Assembly: GCA_029465975.1 (NCBI GenBank)
Contig: CM055755.1
Coordinates: forward strand, 1,953,930 to 2,017,929
Direction: 5' to 3'
DNA from: Dallia pectoralis
Taxonomy: Eukaryota; Chordata; Actinopteri; Esociformes; Umbridae
DNA length: 64,000 bases
A program made the position numbers and the translations under genes. Below the pieces are notes generated by a model, which did not search any database, was not told where the DNA came from, and saw nothing but the letters and a program-made list of their open reading frames with translations. Of this stretch, positions 1 to 12,554 are shown piece by piece (positions within the stretch are counted from its first letter, which is position 1; each line of letters starts with the position of its first letter).

Positions 1-3000
1 TCCTTGAAGATGACGACATATTGGGCGGGTCGCCGGGTGACGGCGGCGGCAGCAATGGAATGGGAGTTAACTCCATGGAGCCCTGTGACATCCTGCAGCA
101 GAGCCTGGCAGAGGCCAACATTACGGAGCAGAGTCTGCAGGAGGCCGAGGAGGAGCTGGACTTGACCTCCTTCGACCTCACCATGCCCGCAGCCGTGCCC
201 ATTTTCCCCGGAGCCCCAGGCTCCACCGTCACGCCGCAGACCACGGCTGACATGCTGGGCTCGGTTCTGGCCCAACAGGGCCTCCAGCTGGGGCCCCAGT
301 TGATGAACAAGGGCCAGACCATCAGCATGCAGCCCTTTATGTCCGCCCTGGGGAACGTCACCTTGCAGCCACTGTCCTCCCTCCAGGGGCTCTCCAATGG
401 CAGCCAATCAGGACACGTGGGCCTGGGGCAGATACAGGTGGTGGGCCAGCCCACTGTGATGACTATTAACCAATCAGGACAGCCCATCCTGGCCAAGGCC
501 ATGGGGGGTTACCAGCTCCACCAGCCCGGCCCTGAGGCCCAGGTGGCTGGTGGGCAGGGTGGACTTCTTATCCAGGGGGGTAAAGCCACCGTGGGGTCCC
601 CGGCTGTGAACGGCCCGGCGGTGTGTGGCGGCAACGCCATGACCGCCACCGGAGGACTACTCGGTTACAGCGGCGCCGGACTGGCTCAACCGGGGCAGGC
701 GACTGGGCCAGGGCAGGTGCAGAACGTCATCGTCCAGCGCACCCCCACCCCGATCCAGCCCAAACCCCCGCAGGGGGGCTCGTCCAAGCCCAAAATGTTC
801 AAACAACAGCAGGCGGCGCCCCAGGCCCTGCAGAGCGACGCCAAGGCCCTGGGGGTGCAGCAGGTTCCCGTCTCCACGGCCCAGAATGTCGCCTTCCTGA
901 CGGGCAAGCCGGGCTCCAACGTGGTGCTGACCTCCCAGGCGGGGGTGCCCCAGGCGACGCAACAGTTCCAGCAGGCTCTGTTCCAGCAGCAGCCGGCCCC
1001 CCACCCTTCCGGGAAGCCCCTCAGCGTCCACCTCCTCAACCAGCCCGGCAGCATCATGCTGGGGGGCCAGAACCACCAGTTCGTCCTGCCCCAGCAGCTA
1101 GCGGGGGGGCAGATCCTTACCCCGCACGCCGGGGGCCACATCATCACATCCCAGGGCCCCGGGGGCCAGCTGATTGCAAACCAGATCTTGTCCCAGCACC
1201 AGAACATCAATCTGGGCCAGGTGCTGACGTCGCAGGGCCACTCGCTGCTCCGCGGACACATTCTGCAGTCCGGCCAGATGGGCGTGGCGCCGCAGGTCTT
1301 CCAGATGTCCGTGTCACAGAGCCACGCCCAGAGCCACGCCCAGGGCCACCCGGCGACGGCACACCAGGCCCATGCGGTGATCCAGGGCATGCCCCTGCTG
1401 AGCCAGGTGGAGGGTCTGAGTCCCGCTGTCAGCCTGCAGCCCGCCCTGCAGCCGCAGCCAGGGGGCGTTCCCAGCAGTGGGGTGGGCGGGGCTGCCGCCC
1501 TGGCACAAGGCCAGCCGGGGGAGAGTGTGACCGTTCTGGGGAGCTCGGCAGACACGGCAGCTCACCCTGGACAGGCCTCCTCCCTGCTCACCATGCAGTC
1601 TGGGCCCTCCGTGGCCGTCTCTGTGCCCTCGTGCTCCTCTCCGTCCTTGTCGCTTTCTACCATGTCGGGGGCGGGGCTGGGCCCTCACCTGGGTCAGTCT
1701 CACCTGGGTCAGTCTCACCTGGGTCAGGCTCCGCAGCACAGCCCAGGGGGACGTGTGCTGTTAACGGGGCCCCAGGGTTCCAGCATGATTCTCAGCCAGG
1801 AACAACTCCACATGTTCCTTCAGCAGGTTAGTGTGCCCTGGCTTCTGCCTTACCTGTCTCTATATCTCTCTATACCTCTCCCCCTCATCTTTTTCTTCAC
1901 TTTCTCCCAATCCCCTCTCTCCTCACTCCCTCTTCTTCCCGCTCCCCTCCTCTCTTTATCCACTCCTCTCTCTCTCTCTCTCTCCAGTCTCTCCTCTCCC
2001 TCTCTCTCCTTGCTCTGTGTTGACATTGTGGGTTTTTTTCTGATGTAAACCACTGACATTGGCCCACTAGATACCAATGATGAACCATATGGACTTAATG
2101 GACTGGTGACTTGCTGTCCTGATCTGACCTGTATTCCTCTCTGGTCTACCCGTTCTACTCTCTCCATTTCTCTCTTCCTCCTCTCTTTTCCCTTCTTGAT
2201 GTGGTGAATATTCCCATGTCATGACCAGGGACACACAGAGAATGACCACGCCCCTTCAGTCTCTGTGGGCGTGCCAGCATATGACCACGCCTCTCCCGTC
2301 TCTATGGGCGTGCCAGCATATGACTCTGCCCCTTTTGTCTCTGTGGGCGTGCCAGCATATGACCTCGCCCCTTCGGTCTCTGTGGGCGTGCCAGCATCCG
2401 TTATCGTCAGCCGATCTGGCCACGCCTCCTCGGGCCATGAAAGTCAATTAGCTGAGGCAGCTGTGGTAAACCAGGTAGAAAACACGTCCCTGTATGTTAA
2501 GCCCCGCCCTCCTGTCACTGCCACTCTGAGTAAGGATGTTGTCCGTACCTTCTCTCACGCTCTCTTGCACTGTCGCTCCCTCCCTCTCGCTCACTCTTTC
2601 CTCCCCCCTCCTGCTTTGTCGGTCTCCTTATTTCTTGTTTTCTCCATTAATTATTTGTGTAAATTCTCTGAACTTACAAATCGATCCCTGTGCCCGTCTG
2701 TCTCCTAATTGATTGGTCTGTTCATCGACTGTCTGGACTAGCTGTCTGTCTGCGCCCTTGTTGCTCTGTCTGTCTTCCTGTCCCTGTCTGTCTGTCTGTC
2801 CCTGTCTGTCTGTCTGTCTGTCCCTGTCTGTCTGCCTGTCTCTGTGTCATCTTGTTCGATGCAATTCTGAAAACTAAAGCTACGTCTCAACATTGGAAAA
2901 CTAAAGCTGTCATATCTCGTGATTGAATGCCAAAAATGGGACAATAATACTAAGAATAATCTTAATGGGTAGCCTTCCATAAAGGTTTTTTTGTCGGATA

Positions 3001-4261
3001 TTTGTTGGAACATATCTACATCGTTTACTTTCCTGTATCTGTGGAGGTCAAATCAGGAATTTCATATCACAAATTTGTTAAGGATAAAGGTTATGTTCTG
3101 GCTCTACTCTCACTCACACGTCCTCTCACTCACCCGTCCTCTCACTCACCCGTCCTCTCACTCACCCGTCCTCTCACTCACCCGTCCACTGTCAGTTTTT
3201 CCCACTTTTCCTTTTCTCCCCCTGTTGTCGCGCCTCTTCCTCTTTTCCTGTTCCGCTCCTCCTCTTTTCCCAGTCTTCCCAGTCTTCTCCTCTACCCCCC
3301 CTTTTTTCTGACTGTGGTTTCAGTCTGTCTCATGTTATGTCAGATGCCCAACATACCCCCACATGTCCCTGAAACACTCTGCCTTGAACCTCGTGGGTTA
3401 CAGGGTGACCTCACTTCCTGCTGTATACCGTGGGTTACAGGGTGACCTCACCACCTGCTGCATACCGTATACCCTGAGCGTAATGGCAGGTTCCCTGAGC
3501 GTAATGGCAGGTTCCCTGAGCGTAATGGCAGGTTCCCTGAGCGTAATGGCAGGTTCCCTGAGCGTAATGGCAGGTTCCCCTGAGCGTAATGGCAGGTTCC
3601 CCTGAGCGTAATGGCAGGTAATAACTTCTCTGGCTAAAACCGTGCACTGCCGTTTGGTTTATTTTATCCTAATTAGCGATTGCAAATGGTACTCTACCTG
3701 GAATCCAATTAAACATCAAACAGACGGCTGAGGATTGGCCTCTACCGTACTGCATCAGGCCTTTTCCTGGCCTTGTGGAGGATCTGTCACTGTTCTCTGA
3801 GAGTGGATCTCGTGTTGCTGCTTGCCAGCCTTTGTGCTTGACGTCTTACACACACGCCTGTCCTGTACCAATGCTCGTTCACCTGCTTTTCTTATCTTCA
3901 GATCTCCTGTTTTTCAGAGGTTGTTTTACTGTGTGCATCCTCTGTGTCTGACGTCTTTCCTGTTTGTTTTGACCTTTCACCCCAGATGCCTCAGACGGCC
4001 GGGCAGCAGCTGAAACTTCAGAGCATGTCCCCCTCCCAGCCCCTGGCCACACACACGGCCCCACCTCTTTCGGACAGCCCCCAACCTTCACCTCCCACCC
4101 ACCCCCTTCAGTCACCCCACCACCTCCCCCAGTCCAGGCCCCCGTCCCAACCCCAACCACAGACCCCCGCCCGCTCTTGCACCCCCTCATCTCTCCCCCC
4201 GATGTTCATAATCCACAACAAGATCCCAGGCTCCCCCCAGCCTGTTGCACAACAACAGTTA

Positions 4262-4329
<68 letters not shown>

Positions 4330-7300
4330 ACAGCAACAACAACAGCAGCAGCAGCAACAACAACACCAGCAGCAGCAGCAACAACAGCAGCTACAACAAC
4401 AGCAGCTACAACAACAACAGCAGCTACAACAACAGCAGCTACAACAACAACAGCTACAACAACAGCAGCTACAACAACAGCAGCTACAACAACAACATAT
4501 CCAGATGCAGCCACGCCCCCCCTCTCAGCCTGATCCCTACCAACCAGACGCCCCCCCTCCTTCCTGCTCCCCAAACCCCTCTCAAACCCTACAGGCTGTT
4601 CCGTCGGGGTTCCAGTTTGCTGCGCCCCAAGTGGGGGCCCCAGGGGCCGGTGTTGGGAAGCCACAGGCCTCGCTGCAGTTTCCGGGCCTGACAGTGGAGC
4701 AGCAGCATCACCTCCAGCTTGTCGCGGCTCAGCTTCAGACTCTGTCGTCCATCAGCCAGCCCTCTCCACAACAGAAACAGCTTCTGGAGCAGTTACACCA
4801 GGTACGAAGACAGCCAACTGGTAGACCAGTTCTCACAGCTTGTGTGCTTTTGATCGGTTGGTCGCGTGCTTTTCGCTGGATGGCTGAAGTCCTGGTTCTG
4901 CAAATTATTATATTATTTAAGATTATAGGCAAAAAATATAATAATTTGTATTGAAGGTTCAATGCCACATCAGAAGGAACATTTATCCTTTATGTATGAC
5001 AGGGTAAAAAGTTCCAGAAATCTCCAAACATTTATATAAGCATCCACCAATTATGTTATATGAACATTATCTTCCGGTATCTGGCCAGTACTTTTCTTCT
5101 CGGTGCGTCCCTATAGTCAAGAGTATTCCTGTCTTTGTCTTAATGTTTAGATCCAGCAAAACATTCTGCTCCAGGCCAAACAACAACAACAGCAGCAACA
5201 ACCCAGCCAGCCTCAACAACATCCAGATGTGCCTGCTCCTCAGATCCCCGGGCAGCTACAGCCAACATCTGTGCTGGTCAAGACTCCTGCCCCAGGTAAC
5301 AGACCCAGATCGGATGTCAAAAACAAGAAACCTAGACCGCAGTAACACCATATTTGTTTTTATGTGTTGCTGAGTCTCTTTCCAAAAGTGAGAGATGAGT
5401 GCTTCCCTGAACAAAATCCTTAACTGTCTTCCTGGTCATGAGCCTCACCCTCTCTCCCCTCTTCTCTCCCCTCTCCTCTCCCATCTCACTTTCTCGCTCC
5501 AGCGTCCAACGAGGTGCAGGTTTTCTCAGGAGCTCAGGGATCAGCAGGTGTTCCGGTGAACCAGGTGTGTGGAGCGCCAGCTGCCCTTAACCAATCGGTG
5601 CCACTGTCTGGCCAGCTGCTACATCACTCTGTTCAGGTGGTGATCTTACAGAGGCTTCCTGCTGGAAGTTCTGACTTCTTTGTTATTTGTTCTATCGACA
5701 CGAATTGGAATGTTTTCTCAATTGACATGTTTGTCAGGACATGTTAAATTACACGGGGAAAGCACTTATGTTCATTATGCCATTTCTGCCACCAGCCAAA
5801 TTCGGGAGGTCTAGTCAACCAGATGGGGGTGTTGGGGACCATGAATCTGGGGAAGATCCAGGTAATGGGCTCAGGTCTGGGTCAGTTGACCTTTACTCAG
5901 CCCCTGGGAGCTGGCCCTGGGCTGGCTTCACTACAAACACAGGTGAGAACACATCCAGTCAGTCCTATCAGTATCAATTCATTAGTTTCAGGGTACTTTC
6001 CCAGTCGATTGGAACTGATCCAAACTAAGTGTAACCCCTCGATTGGTCCATGTCGCTGGATTTGCCTGTGTTCTTGTCACACGCTGTGTTGCTCATGACT
6101 TCTCCGTTTCGTGACAGACTTCTGCAATGAAGACGTCGTTCATCGTGGCCGAGCCCAGCAAGGAAGCCAGGTGTGTTGGCGTTTGTTTTCCCCGCCTACT
6201 CGATGTGGCGGGATGTATTTGCGGTATTTACGTTGTCATGGTTACCCCTTAAGTAACAGGTGTGTGTGTGTGTGTGTGTGACCCCTTCACTGATGTGTGT
6301 GTGTGTGTGTGTGTAGAATGCTAGAGCAGTTGCGTAAGCAGCAGGGCTCGGTTCTCCAGCCGGACTTCAGCTCTCCCTTCCAGTGCTTTGACGACACCCT
6401 GTACCGTCTGCTGCCCTACCACCTGTACCAGGGAACCGCCACCGCGCCCCAGGATTACCACAGAGGTACCCACACACACACACACACACCCTCTCTCATG
6501 TTCTCTTGTTCTGGTTCCCGCTGATTTACTGTTGAGTAATGCCTGTGAAACCTGTTAGCCACGGCCAAAGGCAGCAGCTACACTTCCAAGGGTCCATCGT
6601 GACAGAACGGATGCACTACTCTGACAGAACTATATTTCCAATGACTGATGGCCATTTCTCCTGTTTTCCTGTTCTTCTTGTCTGTTCACCCAGTGGATGA
6701 AGAGTTTGAGAGTGTCTCCGGTCAGCTGTTGAAGAGAACTCAGGCCATGCTGGACAAATACAGACACCTGCTGTTTGAAGAATCAAAGGCACGATATTTG
6801 TATTTGTTTTATTTAATTATTGTAGTATTTCACACTCTCTCTATATTAGTGATATACTAACCTATGTTGTGTTTGGCTAATTAATTGATTGGTTGAGTAA
6901 TTTAGTTTAATAATAGTTAATTGTCGCGGTTGTTTCACAGCGTCTGGGTCCGTCAGCAGAGATGGTAATGATGGACCGGATGTTTATTCAGGAAGAGAAG
7001 ATCTGTTTGGGACAGGACCGTGTCTTGGCACGAGACAGACCCGGTAATGTCTGCCTGTCTGTTTCTATATCGATATCTATCAATCCATGTGTACCTCGCC
7101 AAAGCATCCAGACCCATGACCAATATTTCCCAATTACTAATAATGTTTTATACAATTACTGACACTCAGATTCAATTACTCAAATGTAATATTGATTTTA
7201 TTTTGCATCACCCACAAACACCTGCCATGCTTTAAGACACACCAAACATACAGTGAATAGTGGTGGCAGCATCATGCAGTGGGGATGATTCTCATCTGCA

Positions 7301-9358
7301 AGAACAGGAATCTTGTTAAAGTTGAAGGAAGGATCAAGTAAAATGCATGAATCCTCTCTCAACCGCTATAACCTCACTCTGGCTTTCCCTCTCACCTCAG
7401 AAGAGTATGTGGCCAACTCGAGGATGCTGGAGAGAGAGCGCGGAGCGGTCAGTTCCCCACATCCTCACTCGCAGCTTCAGCCCCAGCCTCCGTGCCAGTC
7501 CCGAGGGTTCGTGCCAGCTGAGCCCAGCCCTATGAGGAGCGCTGTGGCTACGGCAGGGCCCATTGTAGCCCCTACAGTACCTGCTCCAGACATTGCTCCA
7601 GCCCCGGTTCCTCCTCCCACCCCCATTGCGGCCATGTCACCTGCTCGGTTACCCTCTACCAAACTAGTGATAAAGCAGGAGGGGGCAGGAGCATCTGTCT
7701 CCTGGTCCAGTAGTCCCGCTCCTGTGGCCGGGTCAGGAGCCAGACAGACAGCCGACTCCCAGGGCCACAGTTCCTCCTTCAGCCATGCTCCTCCACCTTC
7801 CTCTTCTCACTCCTCTTACCGACCCTCTTTCTCCTCTTCCTCTCGTCCTGCTGACGATGATGATGCTCTCCCCCAGAGGACGAGTAAACCCCCGATGAAG
7901 ACGTATGCCGCCCGCCCACGAATCGGCTTAAAGCTTAAGATCAAGCAGGAGGCGGGGTTTAGCAAGGTGGTGCACAACACAGCCCTTGACCCAATCCACA
8001 CATCATCCACGCCCCAGCCTACACCCCAGACCCACCCAGCCCCCACACACCCGCCCAGCCAGACCCACCCGGCCCCCACACACCCGAAAGCCAGAGCAGC
8101 AGCAGCACTTGGCCCGTCTCCTTCTATCAGTACTGTCATCAGGACTCCTGCATGCAACGCTGCTTCCATAGCAACCACACAAGCGACCCACACTCACCAA
8201 AGACTTACAGCGCCTCCCCCCAGCACAGCTCCTTCCCCCAGCACAGCTCCTCCCCCTAGCACAGCTCCTCCCCCTAGCACAGCTCCTTCCCCCAGCACAG
8301 CTCCTCCCCATAGCACAGCTCCTCCCCATAGCACTGCTCCCTCATCCTCTTCCTCGCACTGTTGGTCCTCGTCATCATCGGGTTCCTCCACAGCTCAGAT
8401 GAACGGAACATTAGAACACCACGATGTGGGAGGAGTCAAACAGAACCCGGCATCCACGGCCGCGCCACCTCAGACCACCTGCCGGCTGCCTCTGCGGAAG
8501 ACATACCGGGAGAACATCAGCCCCCGTGTTCGACCGGGAGTACCGGGGGGAGGAGGAGACAGTGTCCCTTACCCCCGCCCCTCACCCTCACCCCCCACAT
8601 CGCCTGTCCCACCCCCCTTGTCTCCTCCGTTGGAGCGGACGGTGATCGCCAGCGTGACGCTGGAGAAAAGAGGAGGCAGTTCCCGGGAGGCGGGCTCCCA
8701 TCCTCACGCGGAGCCCGGCCGAGAGGCCTTGTTACTGGGCAACACGAAGGCCTCCTCCCCTCGGCTGGAGCACAGTCTCGAGCACATGGAGGAGGTGTTG
8801 TACCGGGGCATTAAAAACACAAAGAGAGAGGAGGATGAGAGTGAGAGGGCGAGTGGCCTTGGTGACCGGGGGTCAGACATGGGCAGATATAAGAGCCTGA
8901 GCAGTAAAAACCGCCAGAGGTCAGGTGGAGGGGGCGGGGCCTTCAGAATGGACCAGCATGCTCCGGGGCCCCCGTCCTCTCCGCCGGACGCTTCCTGTCA
9001 CAGAGACTCGTCACTTCCTGCCAAGCGTTGTAAGTCGGACTCTCCCGACATGGACATGGACAACGCCAGCTTCTCCTCAGGCTCGCCGCCGCACGACGAG
9101 TCGCTTAACGAGCACTTGCAGTGTGCCATCGACTCGATCCTCAACCTGCAGGGCCAGGGGCCCACGCCGCGCGGTGCCAGGGGGGGCTCTGCCAGGCCGC
9201 GCCACCACCATCACGGCCAGTGCCCGGGGGCACCTCTGCCACCCTCACACAGACCCTCAGTCTCGTCATCTTCCTCTTCTTCCTCTTTGGCCCAACGGCC
9301 TCAGGTTGGAGGCAGAGGACACAATGGCAGCCTGGTGCCACAGACTCACAGCAGATAA
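1..9358 (+). CDS. BICRA: BICRA (GLTSCR1), BRD4-interacting chromatin-remodeling complex-associated protein; 3' part, 5' end outside window
   Basis: Subunit of the non-canonical (BRD9/GLTSCR1) SWI/SNF complex, nuclear. Inferred exons: 1-1826, 2229-2474, 3986-4801, 5151-5295, 5503-5636, 5796-5942, 6118-6170, 6317-6465, 6694-6788, 6941-7043, 7401-9358. Phases join without a shift to give 1889 codons plus TAA. The window opens inside the acidic LEDDDILGG segment, followed by CDILQQSLAEANITEQ, both typical of the family. Exons 8-10 encode the conserved GLTSCR1 domain (RMLEQLRKQQGSVLQPDF, VDEEFESVSGQLLKRTQAML, SAEMVMMDRMFIQEEK). The last exon has IGLKLKIKQEAGFSKVVHNT, LPLRKTYREN and AIDSILNLQ, all family signatures. 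Oddities are a long polyQ in exon 3, a 39-bp repeat in exon 2 and a GC donor after exon 9. The exon 2 donor (2475) was chosen on phase; a strong GT at 2530 would shift the frame. BICRAL is the alternative, but the C-terminus fits BICRA better. Confidence 0.93.
2242..2400 (+). repeat. In-frame 39-bp coding minisatellite in BICRA exon 2
   Basis: About four copies of a 39-bp unit start at 2242, 2281, 2320 and 2359. Each encodes 13 residues of the type YDHAPSVSVGVPA. The period is a multiple of three, so copy number can change without a frameshift. The following residues ASVIVS resemble the human BICRA segment after the exon junction, which supports the region being coding. Confidence 0.75.
3472..3618 (+). 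repeat. 21-bp tandem repeat in BICRA intron 2
   Basis: Seven copies of CCCTGAGCGTAATGGCAGGTT, the last two with one extra C. The array lies in the 2475-3985 intron, away from both splice sites. The same intron also holds CTGT-rich simple sequence (2740-2850) and five CTCACTCACCCGTC units (3105-3190). Confidence 0.9.
4245..4498 (+). repeat. Polyglutamine-coding CAA/CAG tract in BICRA exon 3
   Basis: A stretch of about 80 codons is almost entirely CAA and CAG, with scattered CTA (Leu) and one CAC (His). The second half has a regular Q4L or Q5L pattern (CTACAACAACAGCAG units). The mixed codons suggest moderate length stability compared with a pure CAG tract. As I recall it, human BICRA has no comparable polyQ, so this looks like a lineage-specific low-complexity expansion within the disordered proline/glutamine-rich region. 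Confidence 0.9.
7240..7345 (+). mobile_element. Tc1-like DNA transposon remnant in the last BICRA intron
   Basis: The segment GTGGTGGCAGCATCATGCAG (from 7261) and the following bases resemble the transposase-coding region of fish Tc1-like elements (GGGSIMLWG-type residues). It is short, has no terminal repeats nearby, and is probably a relic. Recognition is from memory and unconfirmed. Confidence 0.5.
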
Positions 9359-11060
9359 CAGACAGTGGGGAGAGTTGGGGGGGGGGCAGAGGGCGACTCT
9401 GTGCCACTGTCTCCTGACCAGCTGGCCCTGTTTGTCTTTATGAATTGTCCAAAACATTTTAGTCGTCTTTGTGACATGACCCCACGCTCGCAGTCTCACG
9501 GAGGATGGATGGATGGAGGGAGGGAGGGGGTGATTGATATTACATTCTCTGTAAAACAGGTATCATGCTGTCGCATAATTAATGTCAGTGAAATGTTTTT
9601 CTTTTCTCATTTCCACTATGTATTCCATTACATTCCGTAGTTGTTCTGCCCGCTGTCTGTCAGTCTCCTGATCTTGGTCATGTTCAGAAGCCACGAAGCA
9701 GGGGATATCAACCCCAAAGCACAGGAACGTGAACAGTATGATCACTGATGTTCTTTCTGGGAGCCCTGATGAACACAAGCCAGTACTTCTCAACACTCTG
9801 CCCTCGCTCGGTTAAACACACACACACACACACTGTGAGGCAATGCTCTGGTTCTCAACATAATTACACGGTTATCCAGGTCTCTGTCTCCATATAGAGC
9901 CAACAGTCTTTTTGCCAGAGCATAGATACGGTTTCTGATTCAGCGGTTTAGCTCTGCATAGATAAATATATACGGTATATTTAAGTCACATACGTTTATG
10001 TGTCTGACTGGCCTGACTGACTGGTTACAACTGTGAGGTGGTTGTCTGACTGGCCTGACTGACTGGTTAGAAGTGTGAGGTGGTTGTCTGACTGGCCTGA
10101 CTGACTGGTTAGAACTGTGAGGTGGTTGTCTGACTGGCCTGACTGACTGGTTAGAACTGTGAGGTGGTTGTCTGACTGGCCTGACTGACTGGTTAGATCT
10201 GTGAGGTGGTTGTCTGACTGATGTTTTGACTGACTCTTATGAGGGAACTCATTATTACTGTAATAAGGAGGTGTCCATTAAACATGGGAGTTTTACTCAC
10301 TGGTTCACTGGCTGACAAAGACGCATGACTGACTGGTTCAGTGGGCATTGATGCATTCTGGTCAGCAAACAGGAAGTGGTGACCCTTTTATTCATCTCCT
10401 TCTTCAACACACTGTCTCTCCTTCAGCCCTCTGTCTCTCCTTCAGCCCTCTGTCTCTCCTTCTTCAACTCTCTGTCTCTCCTTCTTCAACCCTCTGTCTC
10501 TCCTTCAGCCCTCTGTCTCTTCTTCAACCCCCTGTCTCTCCTGTAGCCCTCTGTCTCTCCTTCAGCCCTCTGTCTCTCCTTCTTCAACCCTCTGTCTCTC
10601 CTTCAGCCCTCTGTCTCTTCTTCAACCCTCTGTCTCTCCTGTAGCCCTCTGTCTCTCCTTCAGCCCTCTGTCTCTTCTTCAACCCTCTGTCTCTCCTTCA
10701 GCCCTCTGTCTCTCCTTCAACCCTCTATCTCTCCTTCGCTCCTTGTCATTCTCCATCCCTCCATCGTCCTGCTCTTCATGGAGTTCTGCAGTGAGAGCGA
10801 TGGCGCTGTCGCCCAACGGACACTAATAATAATGTACAAAAAACCTTAAGAGAATTTGAAGTATAGTATTACAGATTAATTTTTTATTGTATTTATTGTG
10901 TATAATGACACTTTTTAAAAGAAATGTACATTTAGTAAAACTGTAAATTAAACCTTTGCTTCTTATGAAAATATTGATCCTTCTAGTCTTTTATCACAGT
11001 CACTTGTGGATGTTTATGTAAACGGGTTTCCATTAAAGCCCCAAAGCATTCTTTGGTTTT
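9359..11060 (+). other. BICRA 3' untranslated region (inferred) with two tandem arrays
   Basis: No gene-like reading frame follows the BICRA stop. The stretch holds five 42-bp units (10002-10222, GTCTGACTGGCCTGACTGAC type), a CTCTGTCTCTCCTTCAGCC pyrimidine-rich array (10412-10735), then AT-rich unique sequence ending in candidate polyadenylation signals. The true end of the transcript is unknown. Confidence 0.5.
11032..11037 (+). terminator. Candidate BICRA polyadenylation signal ATTAAA
   Basis: ATTAAA sits in AT-rich unique sequence followed by a T/G-rich stretch (TTTGGTTTTGTATTTTC). AATTAAA near 10947 is an alternative. This is motif evidence only. Confidence 0.35.
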
Positions 11061-11175
11061 GTATTTTCACATTTCTGTGTTTATTGCATCGCTCTGTGTG
11101 ATTATTCAATGACACATCTGATGTGAAGTGCTTGGTCGTGTCTGATCATGTGTGCATTAGGAAACTGTTTAAATG

Positions 11176-11540
11176 CACTACCCAATCAGATTGCAGTTAC
11201 AGTGTGTTACCATCTGATCACTACCCAATCAGATTGCAGTTACAGTGTGTTACCATCTGATCACTAGCCAATCAGATCGCAGTTACAGTGTGTTACCATC
11301 TGATCACTACCCAATCAGATTGCAGTTACAGTGTGTTACCATCTGATCACTACCCAATCAGATCGCAGTTACAGTGTGTTACCATCTGATCACTACCCAA
11401 TCAGATCGCAGTTGAAGTGTGTTACTATCTGATCACTACCCAATCAGATCGCAGTTACAGTGTGTTACCATCTGATCACTACCCAATCAGATCGCAGTTA
11501 CAGTGTGTTACCATCTGATCACTACCCAATCAGATCGTTG
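11176..11540 (+). repeat. 43-bp minisatellite, intergenic BICRA-EHD2
   Basis: About 8.4 copies of a unit beginning CACTACCCAATCAGATYGCA and containing GTTACAGTGTGTTACCATC. The period was measured between starts at 11176 and 11219. Each copy carries CCAATCAG, a CCAAT-box-like string, most likely by chance. From 11541 to 11980 I see only unique non-coding sequence. Confidence 0.92.
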
Positions 11541-11984
11541 GAAAAGGTATGATAAACCTGCCTGGTTCGTCTACTATTGCTGTTGGCTACTTGAAGTATA
11601 GTGGGGGCCGTGTGGTGGGGGATGGCCAATATAAGGCAGGAAATGGCAAGACATCATACATCAGACATAATTCCAGAATGTAGACGGGTATGAAAGCAGT
11701 GCAGTTGAGAAAGATCCGCTGTGAAAAATAGGCATAAGTGAAAAGTACGGGTGGGTGAAAACCAAACGGCAGTTAACACGTACAGTGATCAGACAGGAGT
11801 TCAGACAGGAGTAGTTTAAAGGCAGCGGGTGAGATATGGGTTAGAAGTTTTAGGGATTTTTGGAATTCGTTCGGGTCATTCATTGACATGCCAGCAGAAG
11901 GCGCTGTTGCCTGTGAATTCTGCCTGGGTTATCTGACGGGCCTGCAGGGACGATATGGAGGAGGAACCCAGTGGGTAGGGAGAA

Positions 11985-12355
11985 GTTTAGCAGAGAGGAG
12001 GAGCATAGAGAGGAGGTGCATAGAGAGGAGGAGCATAGAGAGGAGGAGCATAGAGAGGAGGAGCATAGAGGGGAGGAGCATAGAGAGGAGGTGCATAAAG
12101 GGGAGGTGCATAAAGGGGAGGAGCATAGAGAGGAGGAGCATAGAGAGGAGGAGCATAGAGAGGAGGAGCATAGAGAGGAGGAGCATAGAGAGGAGGTGCA
12201 TAGGGAGGAGAGGAGGAGCATAGAGAGGAGGAGCATAGAGAGGAGGAGCATAGAGAGGAGGTGCATAGAGAGGAGGTGCATAGAGAGGAGGTGCATAGAG
12301 AGGAGGAGCATAGAGAGGAGGAGCATAGAGAGGAGGAGCATAGAGAGGAGGTGCG
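11985..12355 (+). repeat. 15-bp purine-rich minisatellite
   Basis: About 25 copies of AGGAGGAGCATAGAG and variants (GTGCATAGAG, AAAGGGG). The period is a multiple of three, so long open frames appear on both strands. They are low-complexity (for example HREEE on + and LLLSM on -) and are not treated as genes. Confidence 0.93.
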
Positions 12356-12554
12356 AGGCTGTTCGAGGTCACGTTTGTAAATGGTTGGAACTTGGGGTGA
12401 GTCATGGGATAATCCCTGAGAATGTTTCATTTGAAGATCGCAGATCTTGGTTCAGTGGTTCGGGATTGGAAGGAATATCGAGATCTGTCAGGGCACCAAA
12501 ATTATTTGTTTAGCCTACCTGACACAAACACCTTCTTCACCTGCCTTCCCTGCC

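Noticed and set aside
623..1831. Second long + frame and several minus frames across BICRA exon 1
   Set aside because: Shadows of the GC-rich BICRA coding exon. The translations are Pro/Arg/Gly-rich and match no family.
1827..2048. Reading frame continuing past the BICRA exon 1 donor
   Set aside because: Translation becomes a Leu/Ser-rich reading of a CT-rich intron. The donor GTTAGT at 1827 with an in-phase acceptor at 2228 gives sequence matching the family.
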